From the NCBI GenBank assembly GCA_002704665.1, contig PAHB01000030.1:1-12491 (forward strand): 12,491 nt of DNA, written 5' to 3'. The stretch comes from Pseudomonadota bacterium (GTDB taxonomy: Bacteria; Pseudomonadota; Gammaproteobacteria; Burkholderiales; Eutrophovitaceae). Below the pieces are notes generated by a model. It did no database searches. It saw nothing but the letters and a program-made list of their open reading frames with translations, and was not told where the DNA came from. This document shows positions 1 to 8,444 of this stretch, piece after piece; position 1 is the first letter of the stretch; each line of letters opens with the position of its first letter. A program made the translations under genes and the position numbers.

Positions 1-949
1 CATTCGATGCAAGAGCAGCTGTACCTACAGAGGTATCAACTAGCTCTGCAGCTCCAACTGAGTCATCTGCCATCTTAGCATTCGTGATAGCATTGTTAGC
101 TATATCACCTGTAACGATAGTACCATCTACGATACTTGCAGATACAACTGAGTTAGATGCGAGTTTAGCCGCTGTCACAGCATCGTCTACAAGTTCTGCA
201 GTATTGACTGAGTTATCAGCCATCTTTGCATTTGTAATCTGACTGTCTGCTATATGTGCAGTATCAATAGATGCATCTACATAATGCTCAGAGTTGATTT
301 GGTCATCAGCTATCTTAGCACCAGTAACTGCATCTGCTCCTATCTTAGCAGTTGTGACATTACCGTCTGTTATCTTTGCAGTAGTTACAGCATTACTAGC
401 TAAGTCAGCTGCGACGATTGTGCCGTCAGCTAACATAGTAGATGTAACTGTACCTGTATCTCCTGTTGTAACTACATTACCAGATACGTTAGGAAATGTA
501 ATTGTTCTATCAGCTGTAGGGTCAGCTACTGTTATAGTTGTTTCGTTAGCATTATCTGATGATCCTTCAAATACTATATCAGAATCTTCTCCTAAGCCGA
601 AGTTACCTACCATAGTACCACCAAGGTTACTTATGTATCGTGAACCTACTTCTTGAGTACTATATAAGTTTTGTGTAAAGTTTTCATTCAGATCTTCAGA
701 CTTTATAGCTGAACCAGCATAGAATGTTGCTGTTAAGTTATCGGTGGCTGTTTCTCTAAATATTTTGATTTTAACTCCATTAGCTGGAGCAGTATTAAAT
801 TGTAAGGTTGTCGCTGTAGGCAATGTAAAAGCCGTAGTGCCAACCGCATCAAGACTTGCTTTGATGTCTGATGCCTTAAGATATGGAAATGTAAACGAGA
901 AGGTGGTCTGAGATCCCGTACCTGTATAGGAATTTTGTGTAACAGCCAT
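1..949 (-). CDS. gp17: Tail fibre protein, T7 gp17-like (3' end outside window)
   Basis: This gene should encode the trimeric fibre that attaches to the short tail and contacts the host surface. The start is the ATG at 949-947 (MAVTQNSYTGTGS), 6 nt after the gp16 stop. The frame stays open for 316 codons to the window edge, so the C-terminal receptor-binding part is missing. Residues 1 to about 105 have the layout of the T7 fibre N-terminal anchoring domain: a YTG-x-GS start, an FxFPYL motif at 19-24, TTAFT, APANG, an IFR strand at 63-65, then a DLNENFTQNLYSTQE helix. Residues 106-168 form a linker with a TVADPTADRTITFPNVSGNV segment (139-158) of a kind common in marine phage fibres. From residue 169 onward the protein is a decapeptide repeat. 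I see no clear Shine-Dalgarno before the ATG, so expression may depend on read-through from gp16. The family call is firm; the host receptor cannot be told from what is visible. Confidence 0.9.
   Translation of the reverse strand, partial: MAVTQNSYTGTGSQTTFSFTFPYLKASDIKASLDAVGTTAFTLPTATTLQFNTAPANGVKIKIFRETATDNLTATFYAGSAIKSEDLNENFTQNLYSTQEVGSRYISNLGGTMVGNFGLGEDSDIVFEGSSDNANETTITVADPTADRTITFPNVSGNVVTTGDTGTVTSTMLADGTIVAADLASNAVTTAKITDGNVTTAKIGADAVTGAKIADDQINSEHYVDASIDTAHIADSQITNAKMADNSVNTAELVDDAVTAAKLASNSVVSASIVDGTIVTGDIANNAITNAKMADDSVGAAELVDTSVGTAALASN
2..445 (-). repeat. Decapeptide repeat array in the tail fibre stalk (14 full units plus a partial one)
   Basis: Within gp17, residues 169-316 divide without gaps into 30-nt, 10-residue units, for example TTAKITDGNV, TTAKIGADAV, TGAKIADDQI, TNAKMADNSV and TNAKMADDSV. 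The consensus is about [TV]-x-A-[KE]-[ILM]-[AV]-D-x-x-[VI], with small or hydrophobic residues at positions 3, 5 and 10 and Asp/Asn near positions 7-8. The array continues past the left edge. The units are similar in protein but diverged in DNA, so this looks like an old, structurally constrained array rather than a recent tandem expansion. I infer a regular beta-structured trimeric rod. Length variation between relatives would be expected. Confidence 0.85.
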
Positions 950-955
950 TGCGTG

Positions 956-3900
956 TTATTTACTCATGTTTAATAAATTTTGGGTGTCTAGATCTTTTTT
1001 CTGTAATTCTGCTGCACGGTCAACATTACCTTCAGACATAGCTTGATCGACTGCTTGCTGTGTGAGTACCACATTTGCAATATCAGGTCTTTCTCTTAGT
1101 AGTCTGATTTCTGCTTGTTTCTGTGCATTTCTTACAATAGTATTTATCTCCTTAAATATAGGAAGTTTTTTAGTTTGTATTTTAATTCTGTCGTTCTTAA
1201 AATCTGCATTTGTAGAACGGTGTAATTTAAGTAATCGTACCTCTTCAGCATATCTCTTAGATTTCCTAAGTCTATCTAGCTGTTTCCACATCTTCTGTTC
1301 ACCTATATATTTATTAATAAGCTCACGTTCTTGTGGAGTGTACTCGTATGACCCTGTAGAGTCCTTGTTTAGCATTGCTAGGCCATCCCAGCCTGTTTCC
1401 AATAACCACTGTCTCCAAGGCTCTGAAGTGCCACTGACCTGTATTGGGCTAATAGCATTAAGTGCACGTAAGACTGGGTTATCTATATCGTTAACCGGCT
1501 CACCTGTCCATATATCTACTTGCTCAGGTAACTGACTTGAGAAGAAAGGTAATCTGTTTTTAATGTACTCATCTACTTCTGCTTCTATATCTTTCTGTGA
1601 TGATGTAATAGCATTACTCACGACACCAGCTCCACCAGATAGTGGTAAGAAAGATCTAAGTGTGTTGGCAGTAAGTCTAGACCATCCTGTCAAGTCACCG
1701 TTAGTAACTGATATAAGTGGTTCTAAACCTTGTAGTGGTGTTTCATTCAAGAATGTAGCAGCTATAGTCCATGTAAGTTTAGATGTCCAGTTTTGGAATA
1801 GTGACTCATCCATATCACTCATGTAGTATGCCATGTCACCTAGTATGGTTAACACGTGTTCGACACCAATAATACCTTTGTAGTTTACCCACTGGTTTCC
1901 TATCTTAACTGTCTTTGGTTCGTATCCTAACTGTGTACGTTCTTTGTTACGACGTGATGCGTTGTAGTGACCATTACCACGTATGTTACCAGCTACTGCA
2001 TAGTCCCATAATGATTTAGTTAGTAGTCCACTGAACGCCAATCTACCTGTATACTCAGCTCGTAGGTTTTCCCACAATACTCTAGCATTCGGTTCTTTTG
2101 CCATATCAATGCCATGCTCCATTAAAGCTGCAGCAATGTCATCGTCAGTTCTAGCATATATAGTTTTACTATACTTATTAATTCCCGGTATTACACTTAT
2201 AGGTGTCCACGATAGAGCATTCTTAATATAGTTGCTGCTAGTACGTGGGAACATCATCAAGAATTTTACAAATGGATATGCGTTAGTACCTTGGTTAATC
2301 CAGTTAGCTAGACCATCATCTAGGTTTAACTGTACCTCACCAGCTACGTTACGTAATACATCATTGTTAATTAGTCCATCAGAATCAAAGAAGTTAGCAT
2401 AATGCTTCTTCTCAGCATCAAAGATCTTAGTCATGTCTGCATAACCAAACTCACTAAAGACATCATCATACGCTTTGACACGTGATAGATTATGTGCTAA
2501 GTGTGTGGTAGTAAACACGTCAGGAAATACCATACCTGTCATACCGTAACGCATGAATGGTGCTTGACCTAATTGTTTCATAAGTCTTGCTCCGTCAAGC
2601 TGCATCAGTCTACCCCAGTTACCTTCTTGTTCGTATACTGGTCTCATCTGATCCATAATATCCCATGCTTTCTCACCTTTAAATACAAAGTCTTTACGAT
2701 ATGCTTTAACCATCATGTCAGGATCTTTGTGTGCTTTCTTCATCATTGTAAAAGCATCAGTCAAAGCCCGTCTGTTTGTTTCAAATACAGCACCATTATA
2801 ATAGAAGGTACGTTTAAGTCCTTCAAAGCCGTCAAGAGGTCCATAAAATCCATGTCCTAATACAGCTGTAATTGGTTTAATAATGAGCTGTGCTCCGTTA
2901 CCTATACCAGCTCTGAATGCTGATAGTCCACTAAGTACATTATTATATACTACACTCCACGCACTTCTTGCAAACAAGTTAAGTTGTGAAGGGTCAGGAC
3001 TCTTAATCATACCGAGTGGTGTGATCTGATCTGCAGTCCATTTGTACAACTTAGCTAGTGAATCAACATCTCCATTAGTATGTGAGAATGCGTCAACAAG
3101 AGGTCGTAGTGCAGCTGGGTTTGTTTTCTTTAGATTTTTAAGTGTCTTTGTAAATCTGACATTTTTAGCATGTATAGAGTTTTCTGCTACTTGAAACTCA
3201 TTTAGTAGTGTTTCGATAGCATCATCTACATTCTTAGGAGGTACTTGGTCAAACCAGTTCTTATTACGTAACTGCCAACCAGATATATACTTGTTAAGTG
3301 CATACTCATCCATTAAGAACTCTAGCTTATCAAGAATCAGATCCATGCTTTTAGCATCATCAATAAATGGTTCCATAGTTTGTACAGCTTCTGCAATAGT
3401 AGCAGCTTCTCTACCTAATGTATCCATCACTCTTGCTGATGACTCTGCAACTGGACGACCTAAGAATCTATCTGTAAGATCTCTCATTGCAAATGCCGCA
3501 GCTCTTGCTTGATCTTCGTTTATAACTTCTACTTTAAACTTACCCATCATGAGATTCTTAACATCTCTGTTATCTAAGAATAACTCTCTAACGTCATCTA
3601 AAGTTTGTGCTGCTATGATATCATTATATATACCCCATGCAGCTGCGTTCATTTCTTTTGCACTGATTCTAACACCATCTACAATAGCATTAAATCTACC
3701 AGCATCTCTAGCTGATTCTGCTAATCCCATTACAGCACCACGAGAGGTTGGACCTACCATAAGTCCTTTCTTTCTCATAGCTTCTGTAATTATAGGAGCA
3801 GGGTCTCCTTCTGATATACCTTGTTTGATTGCAGCAGTATCTGCCATGTTACGGGCTACGTTGCCTGCTGGAGGTATCTGTCTAGCTGCTGCTGACTCAT

Positions 3901-5149
3901 CTGCAATACCGGGACTAAGGTCAACATCAGGACCATAGTCTAATTCCATCTGGTCTGGGTTGTTTAGTTTACGTTCTGCAGCTAGTCTGCTTTCTTCTGC
4001 CTGTGATATATCAGATCTTCTAAACACATCATCAACACTATCAACTATACCTAGTTCATTCTCTATGTTTAGTTTTTCGTTGATTAATAAGTTTTCGTTT
4101 TGTTTGCTAAGTGCTTTTGTAGCAAGTACTTCGTTGATTTCTTGTAGCTTAATTAGCTTATCATTGTCAGCACCTAATGCTATCTCAAGTTGTTTATAGT
4201 TACTCGAAGTATCATCTAGTGTCTCCATCCAATCCATGGTATTCTTGCCACCTTTAAGATCTATAAAGGCTCCAAGCATTGTACCCATAAAAGCAAATGG
4301 TCCAGCTTCATACATATTCTTCTGCTTACGTACAGCTGGGCTATCACTATCTAATGTCTTAATCGCATCTGGAATAGGTACACGTCCTTTTGGTCCGAAC
4401 ACTGTTGGAAATGTGTCAGACATAGTACGCATAAGATTATCTTCTTCACCTACATCACTAAGTCCTAATAGAGCTGCATCGCTGAGACCGTATGCACCTG
4501 TGGATGCAAGTATACGTTGATACCATGGTACTGCTTTACTAAGTAGTCCAGCTTTACCAAGTGCACCTGTAGCTACATTACCTGTGTAGATAGAAGGTAT
4601 TACAATAGAAAGTACTTTACGTACCTTTTGTTCTACTGGGTTATCAAGTTTAGTAACTTCATCCCATCTGTCATCTACTTTGTTAAATCCGGGTAAAACT
4701 GTACCAGCTGCATCCATAGCAAAATCAGCTACGCTTAAGCCGGGTATCGACATTGTTCTGAATGCATTGTCTAATCGTTTAAACGGATTAAACATAGGAC
4801 TATCTTTCATAGCAGCCTGTTCTTGCTCTGCTACGTCTTCGTATGATAAATTATAATACTTGTTATGAAACTGTTCACGTAAACTATTACGCTCATCACC
4901 TTTAGGTGCGTTAAACCAAGTTCGATACTCTTCAAGCATCTTATCTTCGTTCTGTTCGTTAGACAAGTCAACAGAGCTCTGACCTATCTTGCTACCAAAT
5001 GGTGCAGAATAGGTCTGAGGTGTTACTTCTCCTAGATTCTTACCATAAGTCTGGTCAAATCTTGTATCTTTAATAGGTGCAGTAGGTTCAACTGTACCAA
5101 ATTCTTGTTGAGTGTCTTCTTGTTCTTCTTGTAAAAAAGAGTCTGTCAT
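956..5149 (-). CDS. gp16: Internal virion / ejection protein, T7 gp16-like (1397 aa)
   Basis: This is the largest inner-core protein. In T7, gp16 is ejected first and helps form the channel that carries DNA into the cell. The call rests on position (between gp15 and gp17), size (1397 aa against 1318 in T7) and overall character. The ATG at 5149 overlaps the gp15 stop as ATGA, without a clear Shine-Dalgarno. The first ~115 residues are acidic and Gln-rich. Residues 177-233 and 281-297 are Gly/Ala-rich and hydrophobic, and could be membrane-active helices. About 315-395 is a charged, coiled-coil-like stretch. The second half holds aromatic, helical sequence such as YPFVKFLMMFPRTSSNYIKN, which resembles large helical domains of other phage ejection proteins. 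The C-terminal ~130 residues are strongly basic and then charged-helical. I cannot see the T7 lytic transglycosylase domain at the N-terminus. Assignment is by context; local sequence similarity to T7 gp16 is weak. Confidence 0.85.
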   Translation of the reverse strand: MTDSFLQEEQEDTQQEFGTVEPTAPIKDTRFDQTYGKNLGEVTPQTYSAPFGSKIGQSSVDLSNEQNEDKMLEEYRTWFNAPKGDERNSLREQFHNKYYNLSYEDVAEQEQAAMKDSPMFNPFKRLDNAFRTMSIPGLSVADFAMDAAGTVLPGFNKVDDRWDEVTKLDNPVEQKVRKVLSIVIPSIYTGNVATGALGKAGLLSKAVPWYQRILASTGAYGLSDAALLGLSDVGEEDNLMRTMSDTFPTVFGPKGRVPIPDAIKTLDSDSPAVRKQKNMYEAGPFAFMGTMLGAFIDLKGGKNTMDWMETLDDTSSNYKQLEIALGADNDKLIKLQEINEVLATKALSKQNENLLINEKLNIENELGIVDSVDDVFRRSDISQAEESRLAAERKLNNPDQMELDYGPDVDLSPGIADESAAARQIPPAGNVARNMADTAAIKQGISEGDPAPIITEAMRKKGLMVGPTSRGAVMGLAESARDAGRFNAIVDGVRISAKEMNAAAWGIYNDIIAAQTLDDVRELFLDNRDVKNLMMGKFKVEVINEDQARAAAFAMRDLTDRFLGRPVAESSARVMDTLGREAATIAEAVQTMEPFIDDAKSMDLILDKLEFLMDEYALNKYISGWQLRNKNWFDQVPPKNVDDAIETLLNEFQVAENSIHAKNVRFTKTLKNLKKTNPAALRPLVDAFSHTNGDVDSLAKLYKWTADQITPLGMIKSPDPSQLNLFARSAWSVVYNNVLSGLSAFRAGIGNGAQLIIKPITAVLGHGFYGPLDGFEGLKRTFYYNGAVFETNRRALTDAFTMMKKAHKDPDMMVKAYRKDFVFKGEKAWDIMDQMRPVYEQEGNWGRLMQLDGARLMKQLGQAPFMRYGMTGMVFPDVFTTTHLAHNLSRVKAYDDVFSEFGYADMTKIFDAEKKHYANFFDSDGLINNDVLRNVAGEVQLNLDDGLANWINQGTNAYPFVKFLMMFPRTSSNYIKNALSWTPISVIPGINKYSKTIYARTDDDIAAALMEHGIDMAKEPNARVLWENLRAEYTGRLAFSGLLTKSLWDYAVAGNIRGNGHYNASRRNKERTQLGYEPKTVKIGNQWVNYKGIIGVEHVLTILGDMAYYMSDMDESLFQNWTSKLTWTIAATFLNETPLQGLEPLISVTNGDLTGWSRLTANTLRSFLPLSGGAGVVSNAITSSQKDIEAEVDEYIKNRLPFFSSQLPEQVDIWTGEPVNDIDNPVLRALNAISPIQVSGTSEPWRQWLLETGWDGLAMLNKDSTGSYEYTPQERELINKYIGEQKMWKQLDRLRKSKRYAEEVRLLKLHRSTNADFKNDRIKIQTKKLPIFKEINTIVRNAQKQAEIRLLRERPDIANVVLTQQAVDQAMSEGNVDRAAELQKKDLDTQNLLNMSK

Positions 5150-7551
5150 CTTTGTAGAAATGTATTTAATCTAGGATCGTAAAATATACCATACTGTCGA
5201 CCTTCAGTAATCATAGTCCCCATAGTCATCTCACCTTCTGATTCGTCATAGTTAAAACGTATAGCATCTATGCCTGTTAGGTTTTCTCTAAATGCGTTTG
5301 TAAATTTTGATACTGGAATATCTTCACCAAAAAAATCTTTTGCTAAATTGGCAAAATGATGCCTTGGTTTAATATATGGATTTACTGTAACAACACTGCT
5401 GTAGTCAGCTGGTATTCTTTGTTCATACTTGTTTACTTCAAGTACACGATTCATAACGTCTCGTTTAGGTATACCAGTAAGCTGAGATAAGTCACGTACA
5501 CTTTGTGGATAAATTAAAGTATCAGCTCCTGAGTTTATAGCTAATGCAAATCTACCTAAAGACTTTCTATCTACTATTGTACCAGCAGAAATAAGATCGT
5601 TAGGAGTTTTTTTATTGTAAATTAACTCAGCTTCAATAGCACCAAAACTTAATCCACCACTGTTTTCGTTTTCATTAGAAAATTGTAACCAGATTGTCTT
5701 TTCTTGTCCAGATCCAGCTTTACCTTCTGCGGCTGTTTGAGTTCTAAACATACCAGTACGTTCAGTTACAGGCTGTTCAGCAGCTTCCCATGCTAGATCT
5801 CTACGTTTTAGCGGATCTTCTTCACCACGTAATCTGTTAAAATGATAGTAGTAAGACTGCTCGAGTGCATCTACTGCAGCAAAAGCTGTAGGATGTTTAC
5901 GATCACTAATAGTTTTCTCACCAGTAGCGTGTGCTATAATCTCGTCAGCTTTCTTACGTACATCTTTAATGTAGTCACCACCGTAGGCTTCTTGTAAGTC
6001 TGTTAAATCTTTTCTAAAGACATCAAACTCTCTACGTTGTGTATCAGTTAAAGTTCTATATGTAAACATAAAACCAGTAAAGTCACCATCTCTATGTGCT
6101 TTGTTAAGAATTTCACTCTGACCAAAACTATCCATAATCTTAGGATTGTAACCTAGTAAGTCATGTATGTGAGAACTAACTGTACCACTTGCTGTACGAG
6201 TTCTAGCTTCTAACTTTTGTCTATCACCACCTTCAGAAAAGTCACTTAAGCTTATGTTACCATTTTCAATATCTAAAGTTATTTGTGTAACTTCATTAAC
6301 ATCGTTAATTTCAGATACTTCTTTTTCTTTATCAAGTCTGGTCTTCTGCCCTTTATAATACTCTTCATAAGCAAAATCGTATAATGCAGGGTGTCTTTCT
6401 AACCAAGTTTGTTTACTATCTTTTCCGGGTGTTCTTTGTTCTAGTACTTCTCTTACAAATTTTTCAAAACCTCCATTACCAGCATATCTTTTATTAGAAG
6501 CTAAACGTTGTATTAAAACTTCATGATTAGCCCTAACATTAAAAGACTTAATTCCTCTAGCAATGTTACCTTTTCTATCTTTAGAGGGTATGCGTCCTAT
6601 ACTTAAGTTTAAATTATTTAGATTATCTCTTGTAGGATCTGCAAAAAATAACTGTTCTGCTTGATCTGCATTGTCAGAACTTGTGTAATGACTTATTTGT
6701 AATCTTGCTTTTTGTTCTTCTGATCTTCCACGATCATCCCATAGTTTTATTATTTCTAATCCAGCTGGAGATTTAGGATTTAGTCCAAGTTGCTTTACTT
6801 GTTCTACTCCCCAAAATTTATAAGTGCTTCGTACCTTGTCTGGTGCAAGAAACTCACTGAAATCACGTCCACCATTTAACTGTGGATTGTGTACTATCTC
6901 TAATTTTTGTTGTACATATAATTCGTAGTCACTCTTGATCTTATCAGTGACCATTTTACCAAGAAAGTAACTATTCTTACGACGTGTATTTCCTAGAAAA
7001 TCAAATCTGTCAACATCTCCAGTTGAAAGAGCATCGTACATATCGTCTACGATACCATTGTCTACTAACTTATTCTGCTCATTATAGAAACCTTTGAGTA
7101 AATCAAACTCATTATTTTCTATCATCGAGGCAAACTCTTTCTCAGCATACCTCATGTCAGCAAAGTTATATATACCTTCAGCTGCAGTAGTTAAGTCCTT
7201 AGCAAGCTTTGGTGTAAACTTCTGCCAGAACTCAGATTCTTTTTGATACTCTTTAGCTTGTCCTCTTAAGTTATCTACTTCAGTTTGAGCTCGTTTAGAT
7301 ACGGCATTGTATCTGTTTTCAAATTTCTTGTTTTCTAGATCCTGTATTATCTTTCTGTTTTGTGATTCGTTGATGTCGGATTTCTCCATAAACCTAATCT
7401 GGTCTGCATCACGTTTGTCACTTTGTTTTTGCTGTAGTGTTAAGCTATCAATAATTCGTTGCTGCTGAATCTGTTCTTGTTTCAGCCCTGCTTGCAGATT
7501 TGGATTATTGACTTTAAATCTTCCGCCTCTTGAGCGTTCTATTTTAGCCAT
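5146..7551 (-). CDS. gp15: Internal virion / ejection protein, T7 gp15-like (801 aa)
   Basis: This is a middle inner-core protein. In T7, gp15 stacks with gp16 and forms the periplasmic tunnel after ejection. The start is the ATG at 7551-7549 (MAKIERSRGGRF), 11 nt past the gp14 stop; T7 gp15 also starts with a short MSKIE-type sequence. The length, 801 aa, is close to T7's 747. Residues about 17-110 are rich in Gln, Lys, Glu and Asp and look like a long coiled coil. The rest is mostly charged helical sequence with no enzymatic motif that I recognise and no signal peptide. The C-terminus ends in a short aromatic segment (RQYGIFYDPRLNTFLQR). The TGA stop overlaps the gp16 start by 4 nt. The leader before the ATG is A-rich and has no Shine-Dalgarno. 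Identity rests mainly on synteny, length and composition. Confidence 0.85.
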   Translation of the reverse strand: MAKIERSRGGRFKVNNPNLQAGLKQEQIQQQRIIDSLTLQQKQSDKRDADQIRFMEKSDINESQNRKIIQDLENKKFENRYNAVSKRAQTEVDNLRGQAKEYQKESEFWQKFTPKLAKDLTTAAEGIYNFADMRYAEKEFASMIENNEFDLLKGFYNEQNKLVDNGIVDDMYDALSTGDVDRFDFLGNTRRKNSYFLGKMVTDKIKSDYELYVQQKLEIVHNPQLNGGRDFSEFLAPDKVRSTYKFWGVEQVKQLGLNPKSPAGLEIIKLWDDRGRSEEQKARLQISHYTSSDNADQAEQLFFADPTRDNLNNLNLSIGRIPSKDRKGNIARGIKSFNVRANHEVLIQRLASNKRYAGNGGFEKFVREVLEQRTPGKDSKQTWLERHPALYDFAYEEYYKGQKTRLDKEKEVSEINDVNEVTQITLDIENGNISLSDFSEGGDRQKLEARTRTASGTVSSHIHDLLGYNPKIMDSFGQSEILNKAHRDGDFTGFMFTYRTLTDTQRREFDVFRKDLTDLQEAYGGDYIKDVRKKADEIIAHATGEKTISDRKHPTAFAAVDALEQSYYYHFNRLRGEEDPLKRRDLAWEAAEQPVTERTGMFRTQTAAEGKAGSGQEKTIWLQFSNENENSGGLSFGAIEAELIYNKKTPNDLISAGTIVDRKSLGRFALAINSGADTLIYPQSVRDLSQLTGIPKRDVMNRVLEVNKYEQRIPADYSSVVTVNPYIKPRHHFANLAKDFFGEDIPVSKFTNAFRENLTGIDAIRFNYDESEGEMTMGTMITEGRQYGIFYDPRLNTFLQR

Positions 7552-7562
7552 TGTTTTTAATG

Positions 7563-8444
7563 TTATCTTTTAGCATATGAACCAGCAAATCCACCTATAC
7601 TACCAGCTATACTGCTGATGGTACTACCCCATACTCTATTAGCTGCAGCACTAGCTGATGCGTATGCACCGGCTACAGGAGCTGGACCAAAGTCATACTC
7701 TTGAAGTTCTGCTGGTAATATAAAGTCTGATGTAGGTGTAGGTAATGGTTCGATTGGATAAGGTAAAATACCGGGATCTAACATTTTAGCTGCGTAAGCT
7801 GACAGGTCTGCTGCCGTTAGGTCTCGTTGTATTTCATCTAAGACTGATCGTGAGTTACGTTCAGCATTAGCTATTGAGAGATTTAACATCTCTACTTTTT
7901 GTCCATAGTCAAAGGCAGCTGCTTGTGTAGCTTTATCTACTGATCTTCCTGACTGACCACGTGCTCTCATCTTACCTTCTGTAATCAGGGACTGTACGTA
8001 CTTGTCGTTTGCATCAAAAGCTGCCTGTGCTTTAGTTTCTTCTAGTTTATTTAATTCATCAATACTACCAGATCTAGCTGCTAAAGCATTAAGTGATAGT
8101 TGATGTCTAAATACATCGTCTGAGCGTCTGTACTGTTGCTCGTTTGTTTGTTGTTGTCGGTTACGTATCTGTAGATCGTACGAATAACTTCGTATATTAC
8201 GTGCATCTTGAGCTGATGCAAGTCGACCTTCATTACGTGCTTTAGCTACTATTTCTTGTATGGCAAAGTCACGTGAAGATGCAAGCTGTTGCTTTTTCAT
8301 CTCCCACATTTCTGTGTCGTACTCTAACTGTCTATCGGTAGCTTCGTTCTGCTTTTCTGCTTGCTGTCTCGCTGCAGATGATGCTTTACTACCACCAATA
8401 AGATTAGTTGCTATAGAAGCTACCCCGAGAATTACGGGTAACAT
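7563..8444 (-). CDS. gp14: Internal virion protein, T7 gp14-like (293 aa)
   Basis: This is the smallest ejection protein. In T7, gp14 is ejected and forms a pore in the outer membrane. Visible parts: a hydrophobic N-terminal segment (residues 1-18, LPVILGVASIATNLIGG) followed by a small-residue stretch; a long Gln/Arg/Glu-rich helical or coiled-coil region (about 23-210) containing an ARGQSGRS motif at 161-168 that I associate with cyanopodovirus and T7-type gp14 proteins; a Pro-rich linker (224-236); and an Ala/Ser/Gly-rich hydrophobic tail (258-290) ending AKR. The protein is about 100 residues longer than T7 gp14 (196 aa), mostly through the C-terminal linker and tail. The ATG shares one base with the gp12 stop (TAATG), and it has the only convincing Shine-Dalgarno in the window (AGGAG, 6 nt upstream). 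The hydrophobic ends fit insertion into a membrane, but that is inferred. Confidence 0.88.
   Translation of the reverse strand: MLPVILGVASIATNLIGGSKASSAARQQAEKQNEATDRQLEYDTEMWEMKKQQLASSRDFAIQEIVAKARNEGRLASAQDARNIRSYSYDLQIRNRQQQTNEQQYRRSDDVFRHQLSLNALAARSGSIDELNKLEETKAQAAFDANDKYVQSLITEGKMRARGQSGRSVDKATQAAAFDYGQKVEMLNLSIANAERNSRSVLDEIQRDLTAADLSAYAAKMLDPGILPYPIEPLPTPTSDFILPAELQEYDFGPAPVAGAYASASAAANRVWGSTISSIAGSIGGFAGSYAKR

Noticed and set aside
2..445. The regular 30-nt periodicity as a possible CRISPR array or DNA tandem repeat
   Set aside because: The units are in frame, conserved only at protein level and have no invariant repeat with unique spacers.
294..656. Plus-strand open frame of 120 codons opposite the tail fibre
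   Set aside because: It is the reverse-strand shadow of the decapeptide repeat; its repetitive Val/Ala/Ser-rich translation comes from the 30-nt periodicity of gp17.
1062..1535. Plus-strand open frame of 157 codons, and several others antisense to gp16 and gp12
   Set aside because: They lie entirely opposite well-supported genes, have no homology I recognise and low-complexity Ser/Leu-rich translations typical of antisense frames.
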